Assembly (NCBI GenBank): GCA_021734025.1
Contig: JAIPJS010000025.1
Span: 1-50,338 of the forward strand
Origin: Candidatus Neomarinimicrobiota bacterium
GTDB lineage: Bacteria > Fidelibacterota > JAANXI01
Reading direction: 5' to 3'
DNA length: 50,338 nt
Shown: positions 33,642 to 41,078 of the stretch, piece by piece
Position numbering within the stretch: position 1 is the stretch's first letter
How the letters are laid out: each line of letters opens with the position of its first letter
The notes under the pieces: generated by a model
Database searches by the model: none
What the model saw: only the letters and a program-made list of their open reading frames with translations
What the model was told of the DNA's origin: nothing
Translations under genes and position numbers: made by a program

Positions 33642-35621
33642 TTATTCCCGGTTTTCCATCTCGGAATTTTGCCTGACCGGAATTTTCAAATAAAAATGTG
33701 CACCGGCATCGTCCGGGCTTTCCGCCCAGATTTCTCCCCCGTGCTCTTCCACTAACTGCCGCGTAATGGCCAGTCCCAGCCCGGTACCCGGAGGCTTGTT
33801 CTCATCCCATAGTTCCTGATAAAACCGTTCAAAGACTTTATCGACGTTCTCTTTCGCAATCCCCTTCCCTTCATCCTTCACCCAGACGAGAATTTCCCCG
33901 TTGTCATTGCGGGTACCCACCGTGATGGTCCCCTCTTCCGGTGAATACTTGATTGCGTTGTCCAGGAGATTCATCATGATCTGCAAAAATGCATCCCGGT
34001 CAATCTGCGTCTCCGGGATGTCGGTATCGTATTTCTTTTGAAGGGTTATATTTTCCTGACCTATCCGGTATTTCAGCGGTTCCACGGCTTCGTCAATAAT
34101 CGTGTTCATATTGTACAGGCTCGGTTTAATATACAGCCGCCCGGAATCCAACTTGGACAAATTCAGGAAGTTGTAGATTAGCCGATCCAGTCGATCCAGA
34201 TGCACGTTTGAAATCTGCACAAATTCCATCTGCTGCTCATTCAATTCACCGCCAATGCCATCTTCCAGGAGGGACAGAAATTCCTTGATAATCGCAATCG
34301 GGGTTTTCAACTCATGGCTCACATTGGCTATGAGATTGGCCTTCATTTTTTCTACCTGGGATTTCTTGGTGATATCCCGGACGGAAAACACGATCCCCTC
34401 CTCCATATATCCGGAATATTTAAACCCCTTCACCTGCACATCGAGCACCTTCTTCTGATCCTCAATTTCCAGATCGACTATTTGCTGAAGGACTTCGTCG
34501 TTCTTGAAGCAGGCCTCCTTGATTTCCGTCATGTCAAATCCGAGCGTCTCCAGGAACGATTCAATGGTAAACGCCGAGGAATGCCGTTCAAAAATTTCAG
34601 CCGCCGCCGGGTTAAATACGATTTCTTTGGCAAAAACGTCGATGAGGACCACCCCGTCGGAGAGATTGTCTACCAAGAGTTGGATCCTGTGCTTCTGTTC
34701 CGTCAGCAGGTGCCAGAATTGATCGAAAATTTGGGTGACATCCCGGGAGAGCTGTTCCAGAAATGACTCCTCGACATTCCGGAACTGAGCCTCGTCCGTC
34801 CCCAACGCGATAATGATCCCCGCCTGGTCATCTTCCGAACTGAGTTCTAGTGACAGGGTCGACTTTATCTCCGGCAACGAATCATCGTGGGATGCGGTGG
34901 AGTCGCTGATGAACTTGTACTTTTTTATTTCCTGCCCAAAATCATATTTCTCTTTCAGTGTATGGGCAGCGATCCGGGCAATTGTAATTTTCTGCTGTTT
35001 GTTTAACGGTGTATCGCTATGGGTAAAAATGACCTCCTGACGCGTATCCACAAACACCGAATAATCGTACCGGACAACTCGGGCAATATGCTTCATCACC
35101 AGCAGGATGAGATCGCTGAATGAAAAATTGTAGTTCATTTTCAGCGCGATGCTTTTAATGATTTCGAGTACAGTCACCGTCTTTTTCAGCTCATCGCGCT
35201 CTTCCTTGATCTGTTGCTGGAGACGCCGGTTTTCTTCCTGAATCCGCCGCAGGTCGAACGCCTTGTCCAATATATCACTGAGGTGTTTCAGATTGAACGG
35301 CTTCAGCACAAAATCATCTACACCTAATCGCAGAGCATCAACGGCAGATTCGACGGTAGCCAGTCCGGTAATGATAATACCGATACCGTCCTCATAGGAT
35401 TCCTTATAATGCTGAATGACTTCCAGGCCATCGACTCCCGGCATGCGCAGATCGCTGATAACCAGGTCAAAGGTTTGCTCCCTCATTGCCTCCAGCGCAT
35501 GCTCACCATCCTTGCACGTCGTAACATCATAGTCCTGGCCAGCCAGAAATTCCGAAAGCATATCTCGGACTCCCTGGTCATCATCCACTACCATTAACTT
35601 TTTTGATTCTGTCTCTACCAT
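33642..35621 (-). CDS. Cytosolic sensor histidine kinase with N-terminal receiver (receiver-GAF-PAS-HisKA-HATPase)
   Basis: A 659-aa soluble kinase with no TM. Receiver (6-120): VVDDD, D57 (ISDLRMP), T85, K107. A GAF-like domain (about 155-305) follows a coiled coil, then PAS (about 312-415, LVDNLSDGVVLIDV). HisKA has VSHELKTP with H436. The ATPase domain has MNLLDNAIKYSP N box, VKDEGKGI G1 and GTGLGLAI G2. A TTG start at 35684 would add 21 residues without family resemblance; the ATG at 35621 is preferred, though its Shine-Dalgarno is poor. It lies upstream of the pilus operon, with the stop 58 nt before the merR promoter, and is divergent from the cytochrome. Role could be control of either; unknown. 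Confidence 0.92.
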   Translation of the reverse strand: MVETESKKLMVVDDDQGVRDMLSEFLAGQDYDVTTCKDGEHALEAMREQTFDLVISDLRMPGVDGLEVIQHYKESYEDGIGIIITGLATVESAVDALRLGVDDFVLKPFNLKHLSDILDKAFDLRRIQEENRRLQQQIKEERDELKKTVTVLEIIKSIALKMNYNFSFSDLILLVMKHIARVVRYDYSVFVDTRQEVIFTHSDTPLNKQQKITIARIAAHTLKEKYDFGQEIKKYKFISDSTASHDDSLPEIKSTLSLELSSEDDQAGIIIALGTDEAQFRNVEESFLEQLSRDVTQIFDQFWHLLTEQKHRIQLLVDNLSDGVVLIDVFAKEIVFNPAAAEIFERHSSAFTIESFLETLGFDMTEIKEACFKNDEVLQQIVDLEIEDQKKVLDVQVKGFKYSGYMEEGIVFSVRDITKKSQVEKMKANLIANVSHELKTPIAIIKEFLSLLEDGIGGELNEQQMEFVQISNVHLDRLDRLIYNFLNLSKLDSGRLYIKPSLYNMNTIIDEAVEPLKYRIGQENITLQKKYDTDIPETQIDRDAFLQIMMNLLDNAIKYSPEEGTITVGTRNDNGEILVWVKDEGKGIAKENVDKVFERFYQELWDENKPPGTGLGLAITRQLVEEHGGEIWAESPDDAGAHFYLKIPVRQNSEMENRE

Positions 35622-35815
35622 ACTGTTCTCAGGCCTTTGATTCTGGCGGATTAAATTATATCGATACGGACTGATTAATTTCAAATTATTCTACTGATTT
35701 AGCCTTCGAAACTCAAGATCTTTCCAATCGGCTTCCTTACTGATTTTTCCGTGTAATCAGATGGATGAGTCTTTATATTGTAGCGGATATTTTTTCGAAT
35801 AAAGGAGGCTCGCTC

Positions 35816-37327
35816 ATGGAGAATAAAAAACTTCCGGCGCTTTACTATAATTGGATAAGTTTGCTCGGTTCCGCTGTTGCGCTGGTCAGTTTTTCGATTA
35901 TTGCATTTTTATACGTTTTGGATTTGACCACCGCACAATCTTCCCCGTATTTCGGTATTATCACGTATATGATTCTGCCGGTCGGCGTATTACTGGGACT
36001 GATTTTGATCCCCATCGGGATGCTGCATGAACGGCGAAATCGCCGGGATGACATTGCCCCGCTCATTCCGTATACGTTTACCGTGGATTTCACCAACAAA
36101 AAGCAGCGCAACGCCTTTGCCGGATTTCTGGTTATTACGGCGATTTTCCTCATCGGCACCGCTGTGGGAAGTTATCAGGCGTATCACTATACGGAGACAG
36201 TCGAATTTTGCGGCCAGGTATGCCATAATATTATGGAACCGGAATATGTCGCATATAAGCAATCTCCCCATGCCAGGGTTACCTGTGCAGAATGCCATGT
36301 GGGCGAAGGCGCCAGCTGGTATGTCAAATCAAAAATGTCCGGGGCGTATCAGGTGTATGCCGCAATAGCCAATGTATATCCCCGCCCGATTCCGACGCCG
36401 GTTGAAAATTTGCGTCCGGCACGGGAAACCTGTGAGCAGTGCCATTGGCCGGATAAGTTTTATGGTTCCCGTCAAAAGGAAATCCACCGTTACATGGCCG
36501 ACGAAAATAATACCAGATGGACGTACAATCTACTCATCGACATCGGTGGGAAAAAATATGAAGGCAGCAAGCATTCGGGCATTCACTGGCATATCGATAA
36601 TGAAGTTGAATATATCGCCAGAGATTCCGCCCGCCAGGACATTCCCTGGGTGAAGGTTACCTATGAGGACGGCAGCGAAGAAGTGTACGAATCCATGTAC
36701 GAACCGCTGGCCGATTCTACCATAGAAGAGGCGGAAACCCGGGTCATGGACTGCATCGACTGTCACAATCGGCCGACGCACATTTACCGCACGCCGGTCG
36801 ATCTAGTTGACAACGCTCTGTATACTGGCGAAATCAGCCCAAAATTGCCGTACATCAAGCAGCAGGCCGTTTATGCACTCCGAGCCGATTACACGGAGAA
36901 GGACTCAGCGTTGACAAAAATCGAAGAGCAGATTCGCAGCTTCTATCGGGAGAATTATCCAAATGTCCAGGACTCGCTTCGAGCCGAACTGAATCAGGCG
37001 ATCTCTACGGTTCAGGAGAAATACCGGAATAACTTCTTTCCGTATATGAAGGTACGCTGGGATACTCACCCGAACAACGTAGGTCACAGCAAATATTTAG
37101 GGTGCTATCGGTGTCATAATGGATATATGGCGAACGAGAGTGGAAACAATATCACCCATGAATGCACGGCCTGTCACGTAATCCTGGAACAGGGGACGCC
37201 GGGCGACATGGAATTTGCCGAAAACGATCAGCAGGGATTGGAATTTGAGCATCCCATGGATATCGGCGGCGCCTGGCAGAGCATGGCCTGTACCGATTGT
37301 CACGATGGTGGTGGCGCGGTGTTTTAG
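35816..37327 (+). CDS. Membrane-anchored heptahaem c-type cytochrome, NapC/NirT-related
   Basis: A 503-aa quinol-oxidising type cytochrome, one of few plus-strand genes. Three hydrophobic segments occupy about 10-145, with the soluble haem domain after them. Haem motifs in order: CGQVCH (CX3CH, followed by NIM as in the first haem of the family), CAECH, CEQCH, CIDCH, CYRCH, CTACH, CTDCH, seven in all. The SPHARVTCAECHVGEGASWYVKSK segment is typical of the NapC/NirT/NrfH-like group. The ATG at 35816 is chosen because GGAGG lies 7 nt upstream; the longer frame starts at 35765. Its electron partner is not in the window. The stop is followed at once by a composite repeat (D-B-A-E). Confidence 0.9.
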   Translation: MENKKLPALYYNWISLLGSAVALVSFSIIAFLYVLDLTTAQSSPYFGIITYMILPVGVLLGLILIPIGMLHERRNRRDDIAPLIPYTFTVDFTNKKQRNAFAGFLVITAIFLIGTAVGSYQAYHYTETVEFCGQVCHNIMEPEYVAYKQSPHARVTCAECHVGEGASWYVKSKMSGAYQVYAAIANVYPRPIPTPVENLRPARETCEQCHWPDKFYGSRQKEIHRYMADENNTRWTYNLLIDIGGKKYEGSKHSGIHWHIDNEVEYIARDSARQDIPWVKVTYEDGSEEVYESMYEPLADSTIEEAETRVMDCIDCHNRPTHIYRTPVDLVDNALYTGEISPKLPYIKQQAVYALRADYTEKDSALTKIEEQIRSFYRENYPNVQDSLRAELNQAISTVQEKYRNNFFPYMKVRWDTHPNNVGHSKYLGCYRCHNGYMANESGNNITHECTACHVILEQGTPGDMEFAENDQQGLEFEHPMDIGGAWQSMACTDCHDGGGAVF

Positions 37328-37711
37328 GTATAAGGTATAAGGGGCTTCGTCTCCCGCTTAAAGACCGCGAAGCGGGTTTAAGCGGGAGAAAAGGAGAAGG
37401 GAAAAAGGAAAAAGAAAAGCCGTTGGTAGTAACCGCTTCAGCGGTTATTGGTTCATAATGAAAAGGGAAGAATGAAGACTGTTAGTTGTTCGTGGTTGGT
37501 GGTTCGCTGTGGGCGCGTATCGAAAGTTTTCCGGGAGGTTAAGGACGAAGGGGGTATTCGTTTGACAACTACCTACCAACAACCAACAAAGAAGCAACCG
37601 CCACTACCATTGATAACACTAACACATTATTACGCTGTTACTTTACCACTTGCTCCGAAGAGATCCCTTTGGGAAACACCCGAAGACTCCGAACTTGAAC
37701 ACTGTAGTTCC
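37328..37711 (+). repeat. Composite intergenic repeat D-B-A-E after the cytochrome gene
   Basis: On the plus strand: D starts at the base after the TAG (37328-37341), B hairpin 37353-37386, A palindrome 37432-37445, then a segment (37460-37540) matching the TCGTGGTTGGTGGTTCG phrase near other C modules but without the paired hairpins, and E-type AACACTAACACATTATTACGC units (37611-37700). Same module order and gene-relative orientation as most minus-strand copies. Confidence 0.8.
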
Positions 37712-37740
37712 TTGACATTCGCCGGGGCTTGAAATAAATT
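37712..37740 (+). promoter_or_regulatory. Promoter of the tRNA-Gln-Glu-Arg operon
   Basis: TTGACA (37712-37717), 17-nt spacer and TAAATT (37735-37740). The -35 is perfect. The start would be near 37747, about 23 nt before the first tRNA; a GCCTC/GAGGC hairpin (37742-37765) fills the leader. Confidence 0.65.
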
Positions 37741-37769
37741 AGCCTCGCTATTTGAGAAGTGAGGCATAT

Positions 37770-37840
37770 TGCGGGATCGTCTAATGGCAAGACACACGGC
37801 TCTGGACCGTGCAATCGGGGTTCGAATCCCTGTCCCGCAA
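37770..37840 (+). tRNA. tRNA-Gln (anticodon CTG)
   Basis: Acceptor TGCGGGA/TCCCGCA with discriminator A. Anticodon stem CACGG/CCGTG encloses CTCTGGA, giving CTG (reads CAG). T loop TTCGAAT. CCA not encoded. First of three tRNAs in one transcript. Confidence 0.96.
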
Positions 37841-37863
37841 CTGCAACAAAAGATTTTTGACAT

Positions 37864-37936
37864 GGCGCATTCGTCTAGGGGTTTAGGACGCCGGCCTCTC
37901 ACGCCGGTAACAGGGGTTCGAATCCCCTATGCGCTA
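37864..37936 (+). tRNA. tRNA-Glu (anticodon CTC)
   Basis: Acceptor GGCGCAT/ATGCGCT (G1-U72 wobble). Anticodon stem CCGGC/GCCGG encloses CTCTCAC, giving CTC (reads GAG). T loop TTCGAAT. CCA not encoded. Confidence 0.96.
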
Positions 37937-37944
37937 CTTTTGCT

Positions 37945-38018
37945 GCGCCCGTAGCTCAACTGGATAGAGCGTCTGGCTACGGACCAGGAGGCTGAGGGTT
38001 CGAATCCTTCCGGGCGTA
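37945..38018 (+). tRNA. tRNA-Arg (anticodon ACG)
   Basis: Acceptor GCGCCCG/CGGGCGT (G1-U72 wobble). Anticodon stem TCTGG/CCAGG encloses CTACGGA, giving ACG. The A34 is the substrate of TadA, whose gene is at 7957-8433. Followed by a terminator; the accessory region begins just downstream, so its 3' end is a possible integration site. Confidence 0.96.
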
Positions 38019-38033
38019 CTGAGTAATTTTCGA

Positions 38034-38067
38034 CCCCTTGCTATCAGCGCGATAGCAGGGGGTTTTT
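38034..38067 (+). terminator. Rho-independent terminator of the tRNA operon
   Basis: Twelve-bp stem CCCCTTGCTATC/GATAGCAGGGGG (one G-U pair), loop AGCGC, followed by TTTTT. Confidence 0.9.
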
Positions 38068-38074
38068 AATTTTT

Positions 38075-38092
38075 GGTACAGCTATAGGTACA
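38075..38092 (+). repeat. Short direct repeat GGTACA-gctata-GGTACA after the tRNA terminator
   Basis: Two GGTACA copies with a 6-nt spacer directly after the terminator. Such short repeats next to tRNA ends are reminiscent of tyrosine-recombinase arm sites, but no integrase is present. Function unproved. Confidence 0.4.
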
Positions 38093-38180
38093 ACAATTCC
38101 GGGATTTCCCCCCTATTTTCACCCATTCCCTTCATAGACAAACAGGTCATACGAACAACCTAATTGAAGGGAGATTCACC

Positions 38181-38486
38181 ATGCGTAAAATAATTCAAGG
38201 TAAACTGTACGATACCGAGACTGCCGAAATCTTAAACACCTGGACGAATAGAAAGCCAGAGGCGGATTCTGATTTCCGGAGAAAAACCCTGTACCGGACT
38301 CACAAAGGCAATCTGTTCTTACATCTCGAAACCGGTTCATCGTCTAACCTGGAATTCGATGAAAAGGACACCGTTGAAGATGATATTGAACCTATTGACG
38401 AATTAACTGCGGTCGAATTTCTGGAAGTACATGATGGGACAGAAGTAATAATACAGCAGTTTCCGGATTTCTTTGATGAAGCTTAG
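38181..38486 (+). CDS. Small acidic protein of a plasmid/island-type hypothetical family
   Basis: A 101-aa protein starting MRKIIQGKLYDTETAEIL, with later RRKTLYRTHKGNLFLHLETGS. From memory this K-I-I-x-GK-x-YDTE opening is common in small proteins of mobile elements, function unknown. AAGGGAG lies 7 nt before the ATG. The C-terminal half is acidic (DEKDTVEDDIEPIDE). It stands alone between the tRNA operon and the A+T-rich accessory stretch. Confidence 0.75.
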   Translation: MRKIIQGKLYDTETAEILNTWTNRKPEADSDFRRKTLYRTHKGNLFLHLETGSSSNLEFDEKDTVEDDIEPIDELTAVEFLEVHDGTEVIIQQFPDFFDEA

Positions 38487-38604
38487 AACTATTTGATTGG
38501 TCTCTGTTGGATTACTCTTGATCTGTTGTGCACAATTAATAGCTGACTTCTAATCTCATTTGCTTATTTTTCACTCATGATTGATTCTTAGTCAATTGGC
38601 TTGT

Positions 38605-38628
38605 GTTTCGATTCCTCCCTGACGCACA
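38605..38628 (+). other. Possible tRNA 3'-end remnant (attachment-site-like)
   Basis: GTTTCGATTCCTCCCTGACG followed by CACA reads as a T loop (TTCGATT), the 3' half of the T stem and a 3' acceptor strand. The 5' half of a tRNA is missing (TTGTG precedes instead of a pairing strand). This is the form left by integration into a tRNA gene. No full tRNA with this end is in the window. Confidence 0.4.
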
Positions 38629-38633
38629 TTAAG

Positions 38634-38667
38634 AAACCCACTAAACATAAGGCTTTGCGGGTTTTTT
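38634..38667 (+). terminator. Weak terminator-like hairpin
   Basis: AAACCC and GGGTTT arms separated by about 20 nt and ending in TTTTTT. One internal mismatch follows the six paired bases. Matches what would stand after a tRNA gene. Confidence 0.4.
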
Positions 38668-38969
38668 CATTTTTAATCCATTACTCCCACCTGAAAAATA
38701 AGTTACCATTCAGTTACCATTAGGCGAATTTTATTGGGCACCATTTGCGGAGAAAATTTTAGTCATCCCCCTCCCCACTTCAGTGTGAGATGTTTAAGAT
38801 TATCTACTAATCTGCACCTAAACTCTTAGAGGGTTTGTCTATACAATGGCATTCCAGCAGGGCTCGAATATACTACCAATAGATTATGAGTTCCTCTGAA
38901 ATACTGGTATGACAGGGCAGATTTCAATTTGTCAGTTGATTTGTCAATTTATTGATGACCGTAATCTGA

Positions 38970-39437
38970 CTATTCAAAGAATGATAGCATACTATAGTTC
39001 TTAATTGGAGTACCAGATTTATCTGATGTTATCAATTTTAATAGTCCAGCCTGGGCAAAGTCATTATCATCAGTAAATACATAAATCAGGCTATTTGAGA
39101 ACATAAATTCCATGCTAGTACAATCAACAATTCCCCATGCTTTGTCTTTATATCGCCAAAAAGTTTGAAGGCCTTTTAACTCATATTGTTTATTGATACG
39201 ATATACTTTTAATATGTCTTTATCGATAAACCTTGAAAATCTTTCACAGTATTCAAATCCAAATTGTTTTAACGCAGATAGAGCTTCGTATTGAACCCAA
39301 TTAGTAGTTACCAAATTTACATCATAATCATCTAATAACTCTGCCAATATTGTCTTTGAAATTTCCTTCAGATAATCATTTGGTTTAAATAATCCTAATA
39401 TAGCTGCAGTATCTACAAAAATTGAATTTAATTTCAC
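38970..39437 (-). CDS. PIN-domain (VapC-like) ribonuclease
   Basis: A 155-aa single-domain PIN protein. The acidic tetrad is visible: D9 (FVDTAAI), E51 (VQYEALSAL), D105 (IVDCTSM) and D123/D124 or D126 (FTDDNDFAQAG). The IVDCTS and ND-FAQAG blocks match VapC-type PIN proteins. Last gene of a three-gene cluster, starting 28 nt after the 68-aa acidic protein. VapC toxins normally follow a small antitoxin; here that position holds the acidic protein, which does not resemble any VapB I know. Could be a toxin, or an RNA-processing partner of the peptidase. Confidence 0.88.
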   Translation of the reverse strand: MKLNSIFVDTAAILGLFKPNDYLKEISKTILAELLDDYDVNLVTTNWVQYEALSALKQFGFEYCERFSRFIDKDILKVYRINKQYELKGLQTFWRYKDKAWGIVDCTSMEFMFSNSLIYVFTDDNDFAQAGLLKLITSDKSGTPIKNYSMLSFFE

Positions 39438-39465
39438 ACCTAATCAATTACCGTGACAGTTAATA

Positions 39466-39672
39466 TTATGTTGGTATTAATTCTTTCACATCATCCCAGC
39501 TACCGGATGAAGAGCTCTTTGCATTGTCAGTACCGTTCTCGTCTATATTTAAAACAGATTCATCAATAACCCATTCAGATTCACTAAACAGTTCCATGGA
39601 TTGTTCATCTAATCTATAGGTGAAATTTAACTCTACAGTAGATCCGCTGGTACTTTCCCTGAAATTACTCAT
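39466..39672 (-). CDS. Small acidic protein between the peptidase and PIN genes (68 aa)
   Basis: Starts at the ATG overlapping the peptidase stop (ATGAGTAA arrangement), so translation is coupled. Strongly acidic (ESEWVIDESVLNIDENGTD) with a Ser-rich stretch and a C-terminal DDVKELIPT. The N-terminal half (TVELNFTYRLDEQSMELF) could be a beta-hairpin. No family is recognised. Candidate roles are antitoxin or substrate/adaptor for the peptidase; both are inference. The longer frame to 39780 overlaps the peptidase gene and is not preferred. Confidence 0.72.
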   Translation of the reverse strand: MSNFRESTSGSTVELNFTYRLDEQSMELFSESEWVIDESVLNIDENGTDNAKSSSSGSWDDVKELIPT

Positions 39673-40543
39673 TTGATTGTCCCCCCGTATTCGTTTTATA
39701 TATCTTTGGTGATTTGATATCATACTCAGATTTATTATGACTGATCCAACTAAAACCAGATTTTCGTGTGATAGTGGCAATATCTACCGGTCCCCCACAA
39801 AGTTCAGCCCCGACCACAAACCTAAACCTAGCTATTGTCAAGTCAATTAAGAATCGAGCATAATCTATAGCATCACCCAACGGCATAGCGTGAAAAAGCA
39901 CCTTGTATTGTATGTCTTGTTGTATGCGATTTTCAAATTTGTCAATTGTATCTGAATCAATTTCCAATTCATTTAAAATATCGGTGATTTCATCTGCTCT
40001 ACCATGATGGAATCGAATTATAGCATCTGTCATTCCATACCAATTGGCTCCAAAATTTGGTTGTCCTTCAACATCTTCCCGAACCCTTCTCGGTTTTTGC
40101 ATTGGTATTGCCATTAAATATTCTTCTGGAAAAAAATTATCTCCGGAGTAACCAGCAAGTATTAAACCGGTTTGTGGTCTGGCTTGTTTCGGGATCTCAC
40201 TAAAAAATTCATCAGATTTCTTATTTAAGAAGTCCCATAACGTTTTTGCTAAATCGCCAACCTCTAAACTACTTGCTTTAAGTTGTTTAATTTCTTCTTG
40301 GTTTTCAAACTCTTCTATAAGGCTAGCAATCGTTCTAGCTTTAAATGAACCTGCACCCCAAGTCATTACTCCTACTGGTAATTTATCAATCTGAAATATT
40401 TTAGTGGCATTATAAAAAACTTTAACTATACCTTGTGGTCCCTGTTGTCCTCCAGATGATGCAGGGGCCCCAGCAACTGTTGTGGCACTATCACTAGCAA
40501 AAACTAATCCCTCACCCACCTTTACAGCGACACAAACAGACAT
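39665..40543 (-). CDS. Proteasome-like Ntn hydrolase (HslV/Anbu-type fold)
   Basis: A 292-aa protein that opens MSVCVAVKVGEGLVFASDSATT. After Met removal, Ser1 would be the N-terminal nucleophile. Asp17 (FASDS) matches the proteasome Asp17, and the Lys in NATKIFQID matches Lys33, followed by GVMTWGAGSF like the G-x-x-GA of beta subunits. The Asp-Lys gap is about 14 residues longer than in HslV (GAPASSGGQQGPQG insert). AAAGGAGG is 4 nt before the ATG. Ser in place of Thr and the extra C-terminal region separate it from classical HslV; Anbu is the closest named group I can suggest. No HslU-type unfoldase is adjacent. First gene of a cluster with the acidic protein and PIN nuclease. Confidence 0.78.
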   Translation of the reverse strand: MSVCVAVKVGEGLVFASDSATTVAGAPASSGGQQGPQGIVKVFYNATKIFQIDKLPVGVMTWGAGSFKARTIASLIEEFENQEEIKQLKASSLEVGDLAKTLWDFLNKKSDEFFSEIPKQARPQTGLILAGYSGDNFFPEEYLMAIPMQKPRRVREDVEGQPNFGANWYGMTDAIIRFHHGRADEITDILNELEIDSDTIDKFENRIQQDIQYKVLFHAMPLGDAIDYARFLIDLTIARFRFVVGAELCGGPVDIATITRKSGFSWISHNKSEYDIKSPKIYKTNTGGQSNE

Positions 40544-41078
40544 AAATCCTCCTTTAATATAAACAATCCATACTTTTAATTGGATTAGAATATAGTATAA
40601 TAATCTTTTATGAGTATTACCACAGACATCCGCAATTGGTTAGTAACAAATTAAACATCCATATGTTTCTGTATTACTACCAGTTTCCGCTTTAAATTCT
40701 CATGTGTATACCCTTCCGTTAATTTGATACTGGAATCCCTCAGGGCCGCTTTCACGCACATGTGATCTGCTGTATGATTGGAGGCAAAAGTATACTGAAA
40801 CTAATGCGGAAAGCATTTCCCCGGTAGTCCGGCTTTATTCAGGTAGTGTGCCATCAGATTGCCCGGTTCCCAGCCTGGCTTTTTTTATATCCATGGTATT
40901 GACCCAATTTAATTCCTACCCAAATAAAATCTGTTCAAATTTCGGAACCTGCACCTATCGACTTTTTTTACACCTGGAAGTATCTAAGTATAACTGTAAT
41001 CATCGACAATAGGATTTGTTTCATTTGATGTTAGATCTGCGGCAGAAAATCCCGCTGTTCTACTCATTTGCTTAATAA
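40544..41078. other. A+T-rich intergenic DNA without recognised genes
   Basis: No open frame or strong hairpin with U-tract is convincing. TTTTTTA runs and short dyads are present. It separates the Ntn-hydrolase cluster from the restriction-modification gene, both on the minus strand. Confidence 0.5.

Larger units (their letters stand above)
38487..38969. other. A+T-rich intergenic DNA with a tRNA-end remnant
   Basis: No gene is seen. It contains a tRNA 3'-end-like fragment (38605-38628), a weak terminator-like hairpin (38634-38667) and a 10-base direct repeat AGTTACCATT (38701-38710 and 38712-38721). The layout copies the one after tRNA-Arg: tRNA end, hairpin with U-tract, short direct repeat. 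Confidence 0.5.

Noticed and set aside
39466-39780. 104-aa version of the acidic protein
   Set aside because: Its first 36 codons overlap the end of the hydrolase gene; the ATG at 39672 with coupled stop-start is more likely.
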